Origin: CAVTJL01 sp963735065
Lineage (GTDB): Bacteria; Pseudomonadota; Alphaproteobacteria; Geminicoccales; Geminicoccaceae
Direction of reading: 5' to 3'
Length of the DNA stretch: 64,000 bases
NCBI GenBank assembly: GCA_963735065.1
Contig: CAVTJL010000001.1
Location: 2,108,001 to 2,172,000 of the forward strand
Shown here: in pieces, positions 7,922 through 17,537 of the stretch
Layout of the letters: every line of letters starts with the position of its first letter
Position numbering within the stretch: the first letter of the stretch is position 1
The notes under the pieces: generated by a model
What the model saw: only the letters and a program-made list of their open reading frames with translations
The model's database searches: none
What the model was told of the DNA's origin: nothing
Program-made: the position numbers and the translations under genes

Positions 7922-9262
7922 GTGACAAAGACAGGTGCACAGCATCGGCCCGCGGAGCACGGAGCGGCAGCCATCGCGCGTCATGGGCTGCAGGGCAGTC
8001 CTCGGGCCGGGTTGGCGATGGGGACTTGGGGCTTCTTCATCGGCTTTGCTGCCGTCGCCCTCTATGGCCCAGCGGCGCGATCCTTCCAGCAGTCCATGGA
8101 GCTCACGCCACTCCTGGTGGGGCTTCTCGTGGCAGCGCCCCAGCTCACCGGCTCGCTGCTGCGCATTCCCTTCGGCGCCTGGGTGGACAAATCGGGCGGC
8201 CGCCTGCCGATGCTCACACTGTTCGGGATCTCCATCGTCGGCATGTGGGGGCTGGTCTATATCCTGTTGACCGTCCATCCCGTCACCGTGGCGCTCCTCC
8301 CGCTGGTGCTTCTGTTCGGCTTCATGAGCGGCTGCGGCGTGGCCACCTTCTCGGTCGGCATCCCACAGGTCTCCTACTGGTATCCGCGCAACCGCCAGGG
8401 CATCGCGCTCGGCATCTACGGCGGTGTCGGCAATATCGCCCCGGGCCTGTTCACGCTCATTCTGCCGTTCGCCATCGCCGGGCTGGGCCTTGCGGGCTCC
8501 TACATGGCTTGGCTGGTCTTCCTGGTCGTCGGCACCGCCGTCTACGGATGGCTGGCACGGGATGCCTATTACTTTCAGCTTCGGGCCCGGGGTGTAGCCG
8601 CCGACGAAGCGAAGACCATCGCGGCAGCGTGCGGCCAGGAGCTGTTCCCCGGGAACTCGGTCTGGGGCGCGCTGATGACGGCAGCGGACGAGCCGCGCAC
8701 CTGGGGGCTCGTCTTTCTCTACTTCGTCTCCTTCGGCGGATTTCTGGCGCTGACCGCGTGGTTCCCGATCTACTGGATCGCGCTGCACCATTTTGATCCA
8801 AAGATGGCAGGCATACTGGGCGGAGTCGGCTTCTCCTTGCTCGCGGCTGTCATGCGGGTCTGGGGCGGGGCGCTCTCCGAGCGCCTGGGAGGAGAGCGGC
8901 TGGCCGTGGGAGCCTTCCTCATCGTGTTGGTTGGCGCAGCGCTGCTGACCTCCTTCACGGTCTTCTCGCTCAACCTGGTCGGCGAGCTCCTCATCGGCCT
9001 CGGCATGGGCTTTGCCAATGCGGCCGTCTTCAAGCTCGTGCCGAAATACGTGCCGCACGCGGTCGGTGGCGCATCCGGCCTGGTGGGTGGGCTCGGCGCC
9101 GTTGGCGGCTTCGTGATTCCCCCCATCCTCGGCATGTTCGCCAGCGCCCTCGGCACGCAGGGCTATGCGGGCGGCTTCTTCGTCTACATCGTCCTCGCGG
9201 CTGCCTCGATCATGGTCTCGATCGGCTTTGTCCGTTTCGCCAGCCGACCCGTCCCGGCCTGA
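7922..9262 (+). CDS. narK: Nitrate/nitrite transporter NarK
   Basis: The 446-residue major facilitator protein starts at GTG 7922, preceded by GAGGAG. It contains both nitrate signature motifs of the NarK/NNP family: a glycine-rich segment in TM5 (GIYGGVGNIAPG) and one in TM11 (GGASGLVGGLGAVGGF). The substrate-binding arginine regions (SLLRIPFGAWVD and WYPRNRQG) are also present. It imports nitrate into the cytoplasm or exchanges it for nitrite, feeding the cytoplasm-facing NarG just downstream. The gap to narG is only 25 bases, so it is probably the first or second gene of the nar operon. No clear FNR box was seen in the upstream 217 bases. Confidence 0.92.
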   Translation: MTKTGAQHRPAEHGAAAIARHGLQGSPRAGLAMGTWGFFIGFAAVALYGPAARSFQQSMELTPLLVGLLVAAPQLTGSLLRIPFGAWVDKSGGRLPMLTLFGISIVGMWGLVYILLTVHPVTVALLPLVLLFGFMSGCGVATFSVGIPQVSYWYPRNRQGIALGIYGGVGNIAPGLFTLILPFAIAGLGLAGSYMAWLVFLVVGTAVYGWLARDAYYFQLRARGVAADEAKTIAAACGQELFPGNSVWGALMTAADEPRTWGLVFLYFVSFGGFLALTAWFPIYWIALHHFDPKMAGILGGVGFSLLAAVMRVWGGALSERLGGERLAVGAFLIVLVGAALLTSFTVFSLNLVGELLIGLGMGFANAAVFKLVPKYVPHAVGGASGLVGGLGAVGGFVIPPILGMFASALGTQGYAGGFFVYIVLAAASIMVSIGFVRFASRPVPA

Positions 9263-9287
9263 TCGACCCCAACCGGACACAATCACC

Positions 9288-12200
9288 ATGAGCCATTTTC
9301 TCGAGCGCCTCACCTACCTCGCCCGCCGCCGCGAATCCTTCGCCGGCGGCCATGGCGAGCTACGCGACGAGGACCGCCTCTGGGAGGAGGGCTACCGGCA
9401 GCGCTGGCAGCACGACAAGATCGTGCGCTCCACCCATGGCGTGAACTGCACCGGCTCGTGCAGCTGGAAGATCTATGTCAAGAGCGGGGTCGTCACCTGG
9501 GAGACCCAGCAGACCGACTATCCCCGTACCCGGGCCGGCATGCCCAACCACGAGCCGCGCGGCTGCTCGCGCGGCGCCTCCTACAGCTGGTATCTCTACA
9601 GCGCCAGCCGCATCAAATACCCGATGGTCCGCGGCCGTCTGGTCAAGGCCTGGCGCGAGGCCCGCAAGACGCTGGCCCCCGTCGAGGCCTGGGCGTCCAT
9701 CATCGGCGATCCCGCGGTCGCGACCTCCTACAAGGCGATGCGCGGGCGCGGCGGCTTCGTCCGCTCGACCTGGGACGAGGTGAGCGAGATGATCGCCGCC
9801 GCCAACGTCCACACCGTCAAGACCTGGGGCCCCGACCGTGTCATCGGCTTCTCGCCGATCCCGGCCATGTCGATGGTGTCCTACGCCTCCGGGGCGCGCT
9901 ATCTCAGCCTTATCGGCGGCACGCTGATGTCGTTCTACGACTGGTATTGCGACTTGCCGCCCTCGAGCCCCCAGACCTGGGGCGAGCAGACCGACGTCCC
10001 GGAATCGGCCGACTGGTACAATTCGGGCTACATCATCGCGTGGGGCTCGAACGTGCCGCAGACGCGCACCCCCGATGCCCACTTCTTCGTCGAGGCGCGC
10101 TACAACGGCACCAAGATCGTGGCGATCACGCCCGACTATTCCGAGGTCGCCAAGCTCTCCGACCTCTGGCTCCATCCCAAGCAGGGTACCGATGCCGCTT
10201 TCGCCATGGCGATGGGGCACGTCGTTCTGCGCGAGTTTTTCCTCGACCGCCAGGTGCCCTATTTCCAGGACTATTGCCGCCGCTACACCGACATGCCGAT
10301 GCTGGTGCGGCTACGGCAGGACGGCGACCGCTGGGTGCCCGACCGCAATCTGCGGCAGAGCGACCTGCCCGGCGCGCCGGAAGGCGGCCGCGCCGCCTGG
10401 AAGACGGTGGCGACCACCGAGCCCGCGGGCGACCTCGTGGTGCCGCGGGGCTCGATCGGCTATCGCTGGCCGGCCGAGGGCGAGGCCAAAGGGCGCTGGA
10501 ACCTCGAGGCAAAGGACGGCGAGACCGACCAGGACGTCACGCTGGCGCTCAGCGTGATCGACCGACGTGACGACGTCGTGCCCGTGGCCTTTCCCTATTT
10601 CGGCGGGCGCCTGCACGAGCGCTTTCCGGAGAACGACCAGGGCGGCGACGTGCTGCTCCGGAACGTGCCGGTGAGGCGGGTGACGCTCGCCGACGGCGAG
10701 GCTCTGGTCGCCACTGTGTTCGATCTCCTTTGCGCGAGCTACGGGCTGGATCGCGGCCTCGGCGGCGCCTGCGCCAGGAGCTACGAGGACAATGTCCCCT
10801 ACACGCCCGCCTGGCAGGAGCCGATCACCGGCGTGCGGGCCGAGCAGGCGATCGCCGTGGCCCGCGGCTTTGCTGACAATGCCGAGAGGACGAACGGGCG
10901 CTCGATGGTGATCCTCGGCGCCGGCATGAACCACTGGTACCACCAGGACATGAACTACCGCAGCATCATCAATCTCCTGATGATGTGCGGGACGGTGGGC
11001 GTCTCGGGCGGCGGATGGGCGCACTATGTCGGGCAGGAGAAGCTGCGGCCGCAGACCGGCTGGACCATGCTCACCTTCGCCCTCGATTGGGCGAGGCCGC
11101 CGCGCCAGATGAACAGCACGTCCTTTTTCTATGCCCACAGCGACCAGTGGCGCTACGAGAAGCTCGACGTGTCCGAGCTGCTGTCACCGCTGGCCGACAA
11201 GGACGCGTATCAGGGTAGCCTCATCGACCTCAACGTCCGGGCCGAGCGCATGGGCTGGCTGCCGTCGGCGCCGCAGCTCGCGGTCAACCCGCTGACGCTC
11301 GCGGCCGAGGCCGAGGCGGCCGGCGTTCCGGTGAAGGACCACGTCGTCCGAGGCCTGCAGGAGGGCCGCTTGGCCATGGCCTGCGAGGATCCGGACAATC
11401 CGGTGAATTTTCCCCGCAACCTCTTCATCTGGCGCTCGAACCTGTTCGGCTCGTCAGGCAAGGGCCATGAATACTTCCTGCGCCACTTCCTCGGCACGCG
11501 GCACGGGCTGCAGGGCAAGGACCTGGGCGAGATGGGCGGCCAGAAGCCCGTCGAGGTCGCATGGCGGGATCCCGTGCCCGAGGGCAAGCTCGACCTCGTC
11601 GTCACCCTCGACTTCCGCATGTCGACGAGCTGCCTCTACTCCGACATCGTGCTGCCCACCGCGAGCTGGTACGAGAAGCAGGATCTCAATACCTCCGACA
11701 TGCATCCCTTCATCCATCCCTTCACGGCGGCGGTGGATCCGGTCTGGGAGTCCAGGAGTGACTGGGAGATCTACAAGACCATCGCCAAGCGCTTCTCGGA
11801 GCTGAGCGTCGGCCATCTCGGCGTCGAGCGGGACGTGGTGCTGACGCCGATCATGCACGACACGCCGGCCGAGCTCGCCCAGCCGTTCGGTGCCCAGGAC
11901 TGGAAGAAGGGCGAGTGCGCCCTCGTGCCCGGCGTCACGGCCCCTCAGATCAGCGTGGTCGAGCGCGACTATCCCAACACCTACCGCCGCTACACGGCGC
12001 TGGGTCCGCTGGCCGACAAGCTCGGCAATGGCGGCAAGGGCATCAGCTGGAACACCCTGGACGAGGTGGAGGGCCTGGGCGCCCTGAACTACCGGGTGGA
12101 CGATGGTGGCCCGACGCACGGCCGGCCGCGCATCGAGACCGACATCGACGCTGCCGAGGTCATCCTCTCCTTGGCCCCGGAGACCAATGGCGAGGTCGCC

Positions 12201-13046
12201 ATCAAGGCCTGGCAGGCGCTGGGCAAGGTGACCGGCCGCGACCACACGCATCTCGCTGCCGCCCGCGCTGACGAGAAGATCCGCTTTCGTGACCTGCAGG
12301 CCCAGCCGCGAAAGATCATCTCGTCACCGACCTGGTCGGGCATCGAGAGCGAGCATGTCAGCTATACTGCCGGCTACACGAACGTCCACGAGCTTATTCC
12401 CTGGCGGACGCTGACCGGCCGTCAGCATTTCTATCAGGACCATCGCTGGCTTCGGGACTTCGGCGAGGGCTTCGCGGCCTACCGGCCGCCGATCGACACG
12501 CGCTCCGTCGCCGAGATGCTGGGCGCGCACAGCAATGGCGAGACGGAGATCGTCCTCAATTTCATCACGCCCCACCAAAAATGGGGCATCCACTCGACCT
12601 ATACCGACAATCTCTTGATGCTGACCCTCTCGCGGGGCGGGCCGATCGTCTGGATCTCGGAGACTGACGCCAAGACCGCCGGGATCGTCGACAACGACTG
12701 GATCGAGCTCTTCAACGTGAACGGCGCCATCGCCGCGCGTGCCGTCGTCAGCCAGCGCGTGCATGCGGGCATGTGCATGATGTACCACGCCCAGGAGAAG
12801 ATCGTGAACGTGCCGGGCTCGCAGATCACCGGGCAGCGCGGCGGCATCCACAACTCGGTCACCCGCGCCGTGCTCAAGCCGACGCACATGGTGGGCGGCT
12901 ATGCCCAGCTCTCCTGGGGCTTCAATTACTACGGAACCGTGGGCTCGAATCGTGACGAGTTCGTGATCGTGCGCAAGCTCAGCCGTGTCGACTGGCTCGA
13001 CAATACCGGACCGGCCCATCACGCAGACGAGGAGACCGCGGCATGA
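9288..13046 (+). CDS. narG: Respiratory nitrate reductase alpha subunit
   Basis: The 1252-residue catalytic subunit reduces nitrate to nitrite at a molybdenum bis-MGD centre on the cytoplasmic face of the membrane. His50, Cys54, Cys58 and Cys93 form the FS0 [4Fe-4S] site (HGVNCTGSCSW, RGCSRG). Asp222 (YCDLPPSSPQTWGEQTD) is the molybdenum ligand. These positions coincide exactly with those of E. coli NarG. The ATG at 9288 was chosen over an upstream frame extension because MSHFLERLTY is the family N-terminus and the extension overlaps narK. No Tat export signal is present, as expected for NarG. The stop overlaps the narH start (ATGA). Confidence 0.98.
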   Translation: MSHFLERLTYLARRRESFAGGHGELRDEDRLWEEGYRQRWQHDKIVRSTHGVNCTGSCSWKIYVKSGVVTWETQQTDYPRTRAGMPNHEPRGCSRGASYSWYLYSASRIKYPMVRGRLVKAWREARKTLAPVEAWASIIGDPAVATSYKAMRGRGGFVRSTWDEVSEMIAAANVHTVKTWGPDRVIGFSPIPAMSMVSYASGARYLSLIGGTLMSFYDWYCDLPPSSPQTWGEQTDVPESADWYNSGYIIAWGSNVPQTRTPDAHFFVEARYNGTKIVAITPDYSEVAKLSDLWLHPKQGTDAAFAMAMGHVVLREFFLDRQVPYFQDYCRRYTDMPMLVRLRQDGDRWVPDRNLRQSDLPGAPEGGRAAWKTVATTEPAGDLVVPRGSIGYRWPAEGEAKGRWNLEAKDGETDQDVTLALSVIDRRDDVVPVAFPYFGGRLHERFPENDQGGDVLLRNVPVRRVTLADGEALVATVFDLLCASYGLDRGLGGACARSYEDNVPYTPAWQEPITGVRAEQAIAVARGFADNAERTNGRSMVILGAGMNHWYHQDMNYRSIINLLMMCGTVGVSGGGWAHYVGQEKLRPQTGWTMLTFALDWARPPRQMNSTSFFYAHSDQWRYEKLDVSELLSPLADKDAYQGSLIDLNVRAERMGWLPSAPQLAVNPLTLAAEAEAAGVPVKDHVVRGLQEGRLAMACEDPDNPVNFPRNLFIWRSNLFGSSGKGHEYFLRHFLGTRHGLQGKDLGEMGGQKPVEVAWRDPVPEGKLDLVVTLDFRMSTSCLYSDIVLPTASWYEKQDLNTSDMHPFIHPFTAAVDPVWESRSDWEIYKTIAKRFSELSVGHLGVERDVVLTPIMHDTPAELAQPFGAQDWKKGECALVPGVTAPQISVVERDYPNTYRRYTALGPLADKLGNGGKGISWNTLDEVEGLGALNYRVDDGGPTHGRPRIETDIDAAEVILSLAPETNGEVAIKAWQALGKVTGRDHTHLAAARADEKIRFRDLQAQPRKIISSPTWSGIESEHVSYTAGYTNVHELIPWRTLTGRQHFYQDHRWLRDFGEGFAAYRPPIDTRSVAEMLGAHSNGETEIVLNFITPHQKWGIHSTYTDNLLMLTLSRGGPIVWISETDAKTAGIVDNDWIELFNVNGAIAARAVVSQRVHAGMCMMYHAQEKIVNVPGSQITGQRGGIHNSVTRAVLKPTHMVGGYAQLSWGFNYYGTVGSNRDEFVIVRKLSRVDWLDNTGPAHHADEETAA

Positions 13047-14584
13047 AGATCCGCGCCCAGATCGCGATGGTGCTGAACCTCGACAAGTGCATCGGCTGCC
13101 ATACCTGCTCGGTGACCTGCAAGAACGTGTGGACGTCGCGCCAGGGTATGGAATATGCGTGGTTCAACAATGTCGAGACCAAGCCCGGCATAGGCTATCC
13201 CAAGGACTGGGAGAACCAGGAGCGCTGGAAGGGCGGCTGGGAGCGTCGGAAGAGCGGCAGGATCGTGCCGAAGCAGGGCGGGCGCTGGGCGATCCTCGCC
13301 AAGATCTTCGCCAATCCGCATCTGCCCCAGATCGACGACTACTACGAGCCTTTTACTTTCGATTATGAGCATTTGCACAATGCGCCGGAGCTGCCGACCT
13401 CGCCGGTGGCGCGGCCGATCTCTCTCGTCAGCGGCCGGCCGATGGACAAGATCGAATGGGGGCCGAATTGGGAGGAGATCCTGGGCGGCGAGTTCGACAA
13501 GCGCTCGAAGGACTATAATTTCGAGGCGGTGCAGAAGGACATCTACGGGCAGTTCGAGAACACCTTCATGATGTACCTGCCGCGGCTCTGCGAGCACTGC
13601 CTCAACCCGAGCTGCGTCGCCTCCTGCCCCTCCGGCTCCATCTACAAAAGGGAAGAGGACGGCATCGTCCTCATCGACCAGGACAAGTGCCGTGGCTGGC
13701 GCATGTGCGTCTCGGGCTGTCCCTACAAGAAGATCTATTACAACTGGACCTCCGGCAAGGCGGAGAAGTGCATCTTCTGCTATCCGCGCATCGAGGCCGG
13801 CCAACCGACGGTGTGCTCGGAGACCTGTGTCGGGCGCATCCGCTATCTGGGGGTCCTGCTCTACGACGCGGACCGTATCCAGAGCGCCGCCAGCGTTGAG
13901 GACCCGCAGGATCTCTACGAGGCGCAGCTCGACGTCTTCCTCGACCCCGACGATCCGGCCATCGAGGCGCAGGCGCGCGCCGACGGCATCTCGGACGCCT
14001 GGCTTGCCGCGGCCAAGCGCTCGCCGGCTTACAAGATGGCCGTGGATTGGAGGATCGCCTTCCCGCTGCATCCGGAATATCGGACCCTGCCTATGGTCTG
14101 GTACGTCCCGCCTTTGTCGCCCATCCAGTCGCACGCCAATGCCGGGGCCATCGACACGATCGGCGAGATTCCCGACGTGCGGTCGCTACGGATTCCGGTG
14201 CGCTACCTCGCCAACCTGCTGACCGCGGGTGCCGAGGAGCCGATCGTCGGGGCCCTCGAGCGATTGCTCGCGATGCGCGTCTACTATCGCCGCCGCCAAC
14301 TCGGCGAGGGCAAGGCCGACGGCGAGGCGATCCTGGACCGGGTCGGGCTCAGCCTCGCCCAGGTCGAGGAGATGCACCGCTACCTCGCGATCGCCAACTA
14401 CGAGGACCGCTTCGTCATTCCGACCAGCCATCGCGAGCAGTCGGAGGACGCCTACGGCCTGCGTGGCTCGTGCGGCTTCAGCTTCGGCAATGGCTGCGAC
14501 ACCGGCGCTCCGCACTCGACGCTGTTCGGCGGCAAGATGGGGCGGCGCCGGCTGGTGCCCTCCCGACCGACGATCGATACCTGA
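13043..14584 (+). CDS. narH: Respiratory nitrate reductase beta subunit
   Basis: The 513-residue electron-transfer subunit binds four iron-sulfur clusters. Four cysteine groups are visible: CIGCHTCSVTC from residue 16, CEHCLNPSCVASC, CRGWRMCVSGC and CIFCYPRIEAGQPTVC. In the third group, tryptophan replaces one cysteine, the hallmark of the [3Fe-4S] cluster in NarH. It passes electrons from the NarI haems to NarG. The start codon overlaps the narG stop by four bases, indicating translational coupling. Length and order of domains are normal. Confidence 0.98.
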   Translation: MKIRAQIAMVLNLDKCIGCHTCSVTCKNVWTSRQGMEYAWFNNVETKPGIGYPKDWENQERWKGGWERRKSGRIVPKQGGRWAILAKIFANPHLPQIDDYYEPFTFDYEHLHNAPELPTSPVARPISLVSGRPMDKIEWGPNWEEILGGEFDKRSKDYNFEAVQKDIYGQFENTFMMYLPRLCEHCLNPSCVASCPSGSIYKREEDGIVLIDQDKCRGWRMCVSGCPYKKIYYNWTSGKAEKCIFCYPRIEAGQPTVCSETCVGRIRYLGVLLYDADRIQSAASVEDPQDLYEAQLDVFLDPDDPAIEAQARADGISDAWLAAAKRSPAYKMAVDWRIAFPLHPEYRTLPMVWYVPPLSPIQSHANAGAIDTIGEIPDVRSLRIPVRYLANLLTAGAEEPIVGALERLLAMRVYYRRRQLGEGKADGEAILDRVGLSLAQVEEMHRYLAIANYEDRFVIPTSHREQSEDAYGLRGSCGFSFGNGCDTGAPHSTLFGGKMGRRRLVPSRPTIDT

Positions 14585-14588
14585 GCCG

Positions 14589-15245
14589 ATGACCATGCTG
14601 GCCCTCAGGGCCCTGGGCGCCCTGCTCTCCTACCCGAGCGACGATCTCCTCCACGCGTTGCCGGAGATCGAGGGCGTGATCAGCCGCTCGCCGCTCATCA
14701 AGACGCGCGAGCGGGACGGCCTTCTCCGTCTCGTCCGATATCTGGGCGAGGGCGACCTGCTGCCGGCCGAGGAGCGCTATGTCGACCTCTTCGACCGCGG
14801 CCGCGCCACCTCGCTCAACCTCTTCGAGCATCTCCATGGCGACGGCCGCGACCGCGGCGACGCCATGGTCGAGCTGAAGCAGCTCTACGAGCGGGCGGGC
14901 TTCGATCTCGTGACCAAGGAGCTGCCCGACCATCTGCCCGTGGTGCTCGAATATCTGAGCTGCCGCGACCTCGCCGAGGCGCGCGCGATGTTGGGCGACT
15001 GCGCCCATCTGCTGCAGCGGATCGGCCGGGCCCTGATCGCCCGCGAGAGCCCCTATGCCGCGGTGCTGCAGGCGCTGCTCGTGATCGCCGGGGAGCCGCC
15101 GCTCGATCCCGACGCCGTGCCGCGCGCGGCCGGCCGCGACGAGAGCCTGGACGAGGACTGGGCCGAGGAGCCGGCTTTCGCCCGCGAGCCCAAGTCCCCT
15201 GCGCCACCTACGGGCCGGACGCCTCGGTCCGGCAGCACGCCATGA
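14589..15245 (+). CDS. narJ: Nitrate reductase molybdenum cofactor assembly chaperone
   Basis: The 218-residue protein belongs to the NarJ/TorD-like chaperones that hold NarGH in a cofactor-accepting state before membrane attachment. Visible family features are LGALLSYPSDDLLHALPEI, ERYVDLFDRGRATSLNLFEH and GFDLVTKELPDHLPVVLEYL. The ATG at 14589 follows the narH stop by four bases; a second ATG two codons later is also possible. The C-terminal 30 residues are acidic and proline-rich and not conserved. Confidence 0.95.
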   Translation: MTMLALRALGALLSYPSDDLLHALPEIEGVISRSPLIKTRERDGLLRLVRYLGEGDLLPAEERYVDLFDRGRATSLNLFEHLHGDGRDRGDAMVELKQLYERAGFDLVTKELPDHLPVVLEYLSCRDLAEARAMLGDCAHLLQRIGRALIARESPYAAVLQALLVIAGEPPLDPDAVPRAAGRDESLDEDWAEEPAFAREPKSPAPPTGRTPRSGSTP

Positions 15246-15300
15246 CCGGCCGCGAAGGTGTCCCGCGCCGGCCCGCCCGCTCGCCAGAGGAGACCCGGCC

Positions 15301-16020
15301 ATGCTGACCGTCGGCTACATGGATGAGCTTCTCTTCGGGATCTACCCATATGTGTGCCTCGCCGTCCTGCTGCTCGGCAGCCTGATCCGCTTCGACCGCG
15401 AGCCCTACACCTGGAAGAGCAACTCCTCGCAGATTCTGCGCAATGCCCAGCTCCAGCTCGGCTCGAACCTCTTCCACTATGGCGTCATCATCGTCGTTCT
15501 CGGCCATTTCGCCGGGTTCCTGGCGCCGCACTGGGCGGTCGACTGGGCCCTGAGCCCGGTCCAGCATCAGCTCCTGGCCATGGTGATCGGCGGCATCGCC
15601 GGCCTCGTCGCGATCATCGGCCTCTCCATCCTGATCCACCGCCGCCTCGTCGATCCGCGCATCCGCCTCAACAGCCGCAAATGGGACATCGCGGTCGTCA
15701 TCATGCTCTGGCTCCAGCTTGCCCTCGGCCTGCTGACGGTGCCGCTGTCGGCTTTCCACATGGACGGCGTCCTCTTTGAGCAGCTCACCGCCTACGTGAA
15801 GGGCATCGTGACACTCGATCCCGGCGCCCCGGCCTTCCTGACGGGCGTGCCGCTCATCTACAAGATGCACATCCTCCTCGGATTCAGCATCTTTCTGATC
15901 TCGCCCTTCACCCGCATGATCCATCTCTGGAGCGGTGTCGGGGCCTTGTCCTATCTTTTCCGGCCCTACCAGATCGTGCGCACACCCCGGACGCGGGCCA
16001 AGGAGCCGGTCCGCTCGTGA
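15301..16020 (+). CDS. narI: Respiratory nitrate reductase gamma subunit (cytochrome b)
   Basis: The 239-residue membrane subunit has five transmembrane helices and carries two b haems that take electrons from quinol. Candidate haem ligand histidines are in HYGVIIVVLGHFAGF near residue 60 and in the last helices (KMHILLGF, RMIHLWSG). It anchors NarGH to the membrane. The gene follows narJ by 55 bases and ends in a GTGA overlap with the next gene. Length matches the family. Confidence 0.97.
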   Translation: MLTVGYMDELLFGIYPYVCLAVLLLGSLIRFDREPYTWKSNSSQILRNAQLQLGSNLFHYGVIIVVLGHFAGFLAPHWAVDWALSPVQHQLLAMVIGGIAGLVAIIGLSILIHRRLVDPRIRLNSRKWDIAVVIMLWLQLALGLLTVPLSAFHMDGVLFEQLTAYVKGIVTLDPGAPAFLTGVPLIYKMHILLGFSIFLISPFTRMIHLWSGVGALSYLFRPYQIVRTPRTRAKEPVRS

Positions 16021-16736
16021 CCGCCACGGTCAACGGCGTCGCCGTCGACGAGGTGGCGTGGCCCAATGCCGAGGTCGCGGCGGTGCGTGAGCTGCTGCGC
16101 CAGCGGGCGGTGGCGGTCGGGCTGCTCGCCGCCGATGCCGAGAAGGGGAGCGCCGTCGACGACGCGATCGAGCAACTCCTTGCGGCAGAGGTCCAGGTGC
16201 CGACACCGACGGAGGAGGAGTGCCGCCGCCACTACGAGACGCATCCGGCGGACTTCCGGAGCGGCGACCTCGTCCATGCGCGCCATATCCTCTTCCAGAT
16301 AACCCCCGGCGCCCGCGTGCCCGACATCCGGGCCCGGGCCGAGCAGACGCTGACGGCCCTGCTGGCCGAGCCCGACCGCTTCGCCGCCCTGGCCCAGGAG
16401 CTCTCGAACTGCCCGTCCGGCCAGCAGGGCGGCAATCTCGGCCAGCTCGGCCGCGGCGACACGGTGCCGGAGTTCGAGCAGGCCCTGTTCCGCCTGGGGC
16501 CGACAGGCATTCTCCGCGAGCTCGTGAGAACGCGCCATGGCTTCCACATCGTGGCGGTCGATCAGCGGATCCCGGGGGCCGCGTTGCCCTTCGAGACGGT
16601 GCGGGATCGTATCGCCGAGCGGCTCAGGGTGAGCGTCGAGGAGCAAGCGCTGCGCCAGTACATATCCTTCCTGGCCGGCCAGGCCGACCTTGAGGGCGTC
16701 GATCTCGACGCGGCAGCAACTCCGCTCGTTCAGTGA
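16017..16736 (+). CDS. Parvulin-type peptidyl-prolyl isomerase of the nar operon
   Basis: The 239-residue protein starts with GTG inside the narI stop codon. After an N-terminal helical segment it contains a rotamase domain at about residues 85-190 (DLVHARHILFQI, FAALAQELSNCPSGQQGGNL, GDTVPEFEQALF, TRHGFHIVAV). No signal peptide is visible, so it probably acts in the cytoplasm, like NifM-type assembly factors. Parvulins next to narGHJI are known in several proteobacteria and are thought to help fold the reductase. The substrate here is inferred from the tight coupling to narI. Confidence 0.88.
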   Translation: MTATVNGVAVDEVAWPNAEVAAVRELLRQRAVAVGLLAADAEKGSAVDDAIEQLLAAEVQVPTPTEEECRRHYETHPADFRSGDLVHARHILFQITPGARVPDIRARAEQTLTALLAEPDRFAALAQELSNCPSGQQGGNLGQLGRGDTVPEFEQALFRLGPTGILRELVRTRHGFHIVAVDQRIPGAALPFETVRDRIAERLRVSVEEQALRQYISFLAGQADLEGVDLDAAATPLVQ

Positions 16737-16875
16737 CGGGGCGGCCGATCCCGATGACGGCGGGAGGCAAGCGAGAGCGCTGTGCGGACCGCCTCGATCG
16801 GGTCGACGTCGCACGATGGAACGGCGCTTCGGTGGTCCGCGGTTTGGACGGCCATCTCAGTCGAAGGGAGGAGCC

Positions 16876-17160
16876 ATGCTCGGAGATCTCATCGCTGGCC
16901 TCGATCGGCCCGCTGTCGCTCTGGGCGTGTTGACGACGATGGACCCGGCCGTCGTGGCGCGGCTCGAGCGGCACGCGGCCGCGGCATCGATGGTGCTCGA
17001 GGATTTCGCCGCAGGCGCCGTCCGGGAATTCGTCGAGCGGGCGAACGACGATCTGTGGTTTCAATTGCTGACCGTCATCCGTGAGGCCGAGGATCCGGGC
17101 CTCGCGGCGGTGCAGACGATCCTGCGCTGGGTCGTGACGGAGCAGTCGGCGTTGCCGTGA
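16876..17160 (+). CDS. Small conserved-looking protein at the nar operon end
   Basis: The 94-residue product starts at ATG 16876, preceded by the strong site GGGAGGAG. It is soluble, predicted mostly helical and acidic, with features such as DRPAVALGVLTTMDPAVVARL and FAAGAVREFVERANDDLWFQ. It lies 139 bases after the parvulin gene on the same strand and is the last gene before mobile remnants. Function is not recognised; the position suggests an accessory role in nitrate respiration. Confidence 0.65.
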   Translation: MLGDLIAGLDRPAVALGVLTTMDPAVVARLERHAAAASMVLEDFAAGAVREFVERANDDLWFQLLTVIREAEDPGLAAVQTILRWVVTEQSALP

Positions 17161-17393
17161 ACTCTTGAGGGTCGCGAACGATGCCGGCTCGCTCCTGCCA
17201 GCCGTCTCACTAGTCGACACTTCGCGCCATGTATGGCTGGGCACGCTCACAAGGTCAGCTGCCCAGGGCAGCCATCTGGGCAGTTGGAGGCTCCTTTGAC
17301 AGCCCGTTGACGCATTCGCATTCGACTGATTCTTTCCGGCAGGCGCGCTGCGGGAGGAATCGCGGCGCAGGGGCACGCGGCCGTCCAATGCAG
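17161..17393. other. Non-coding stretch after the nar operon
   Basis: No gene or clear terminator with a T-run was recognised. It leads into transposon and integrase fragments. Confidence 0.4.
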
Positions 17394-17535
17394 ACTGGAT
17401 CTCGCCGGGCGGACCCCGGACCGGGATCACCAAGCTGAATGACGGCTGCGCCTGGGAGGCCTCCAAGCTCTAGCATGCGGTCGACCTGGACCGTGGCGCC
17501 ATCGCCGACGTCGTGATCCGTCCCGCCGCAGTTCT
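17394..17535 (+). pseudogene. Transposase fragment (IS1182/IS5-like)
   Basis: One plus-strand frame reads PRTGITKLNDGCAWEASKL, a TAG stop, then HAVDLDRGAIADVVI. This resembles the KMKDGxTxLAYKAEHAVDLETGAVV segment common in DDE transposases of the IS1182/IS5 type. The TAG at 17471-17473 replaces the conserved glutamate codon. Only some 45 residues are recognisable. Confidence 0.5.
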
Positions 17536-17537
17536 CG

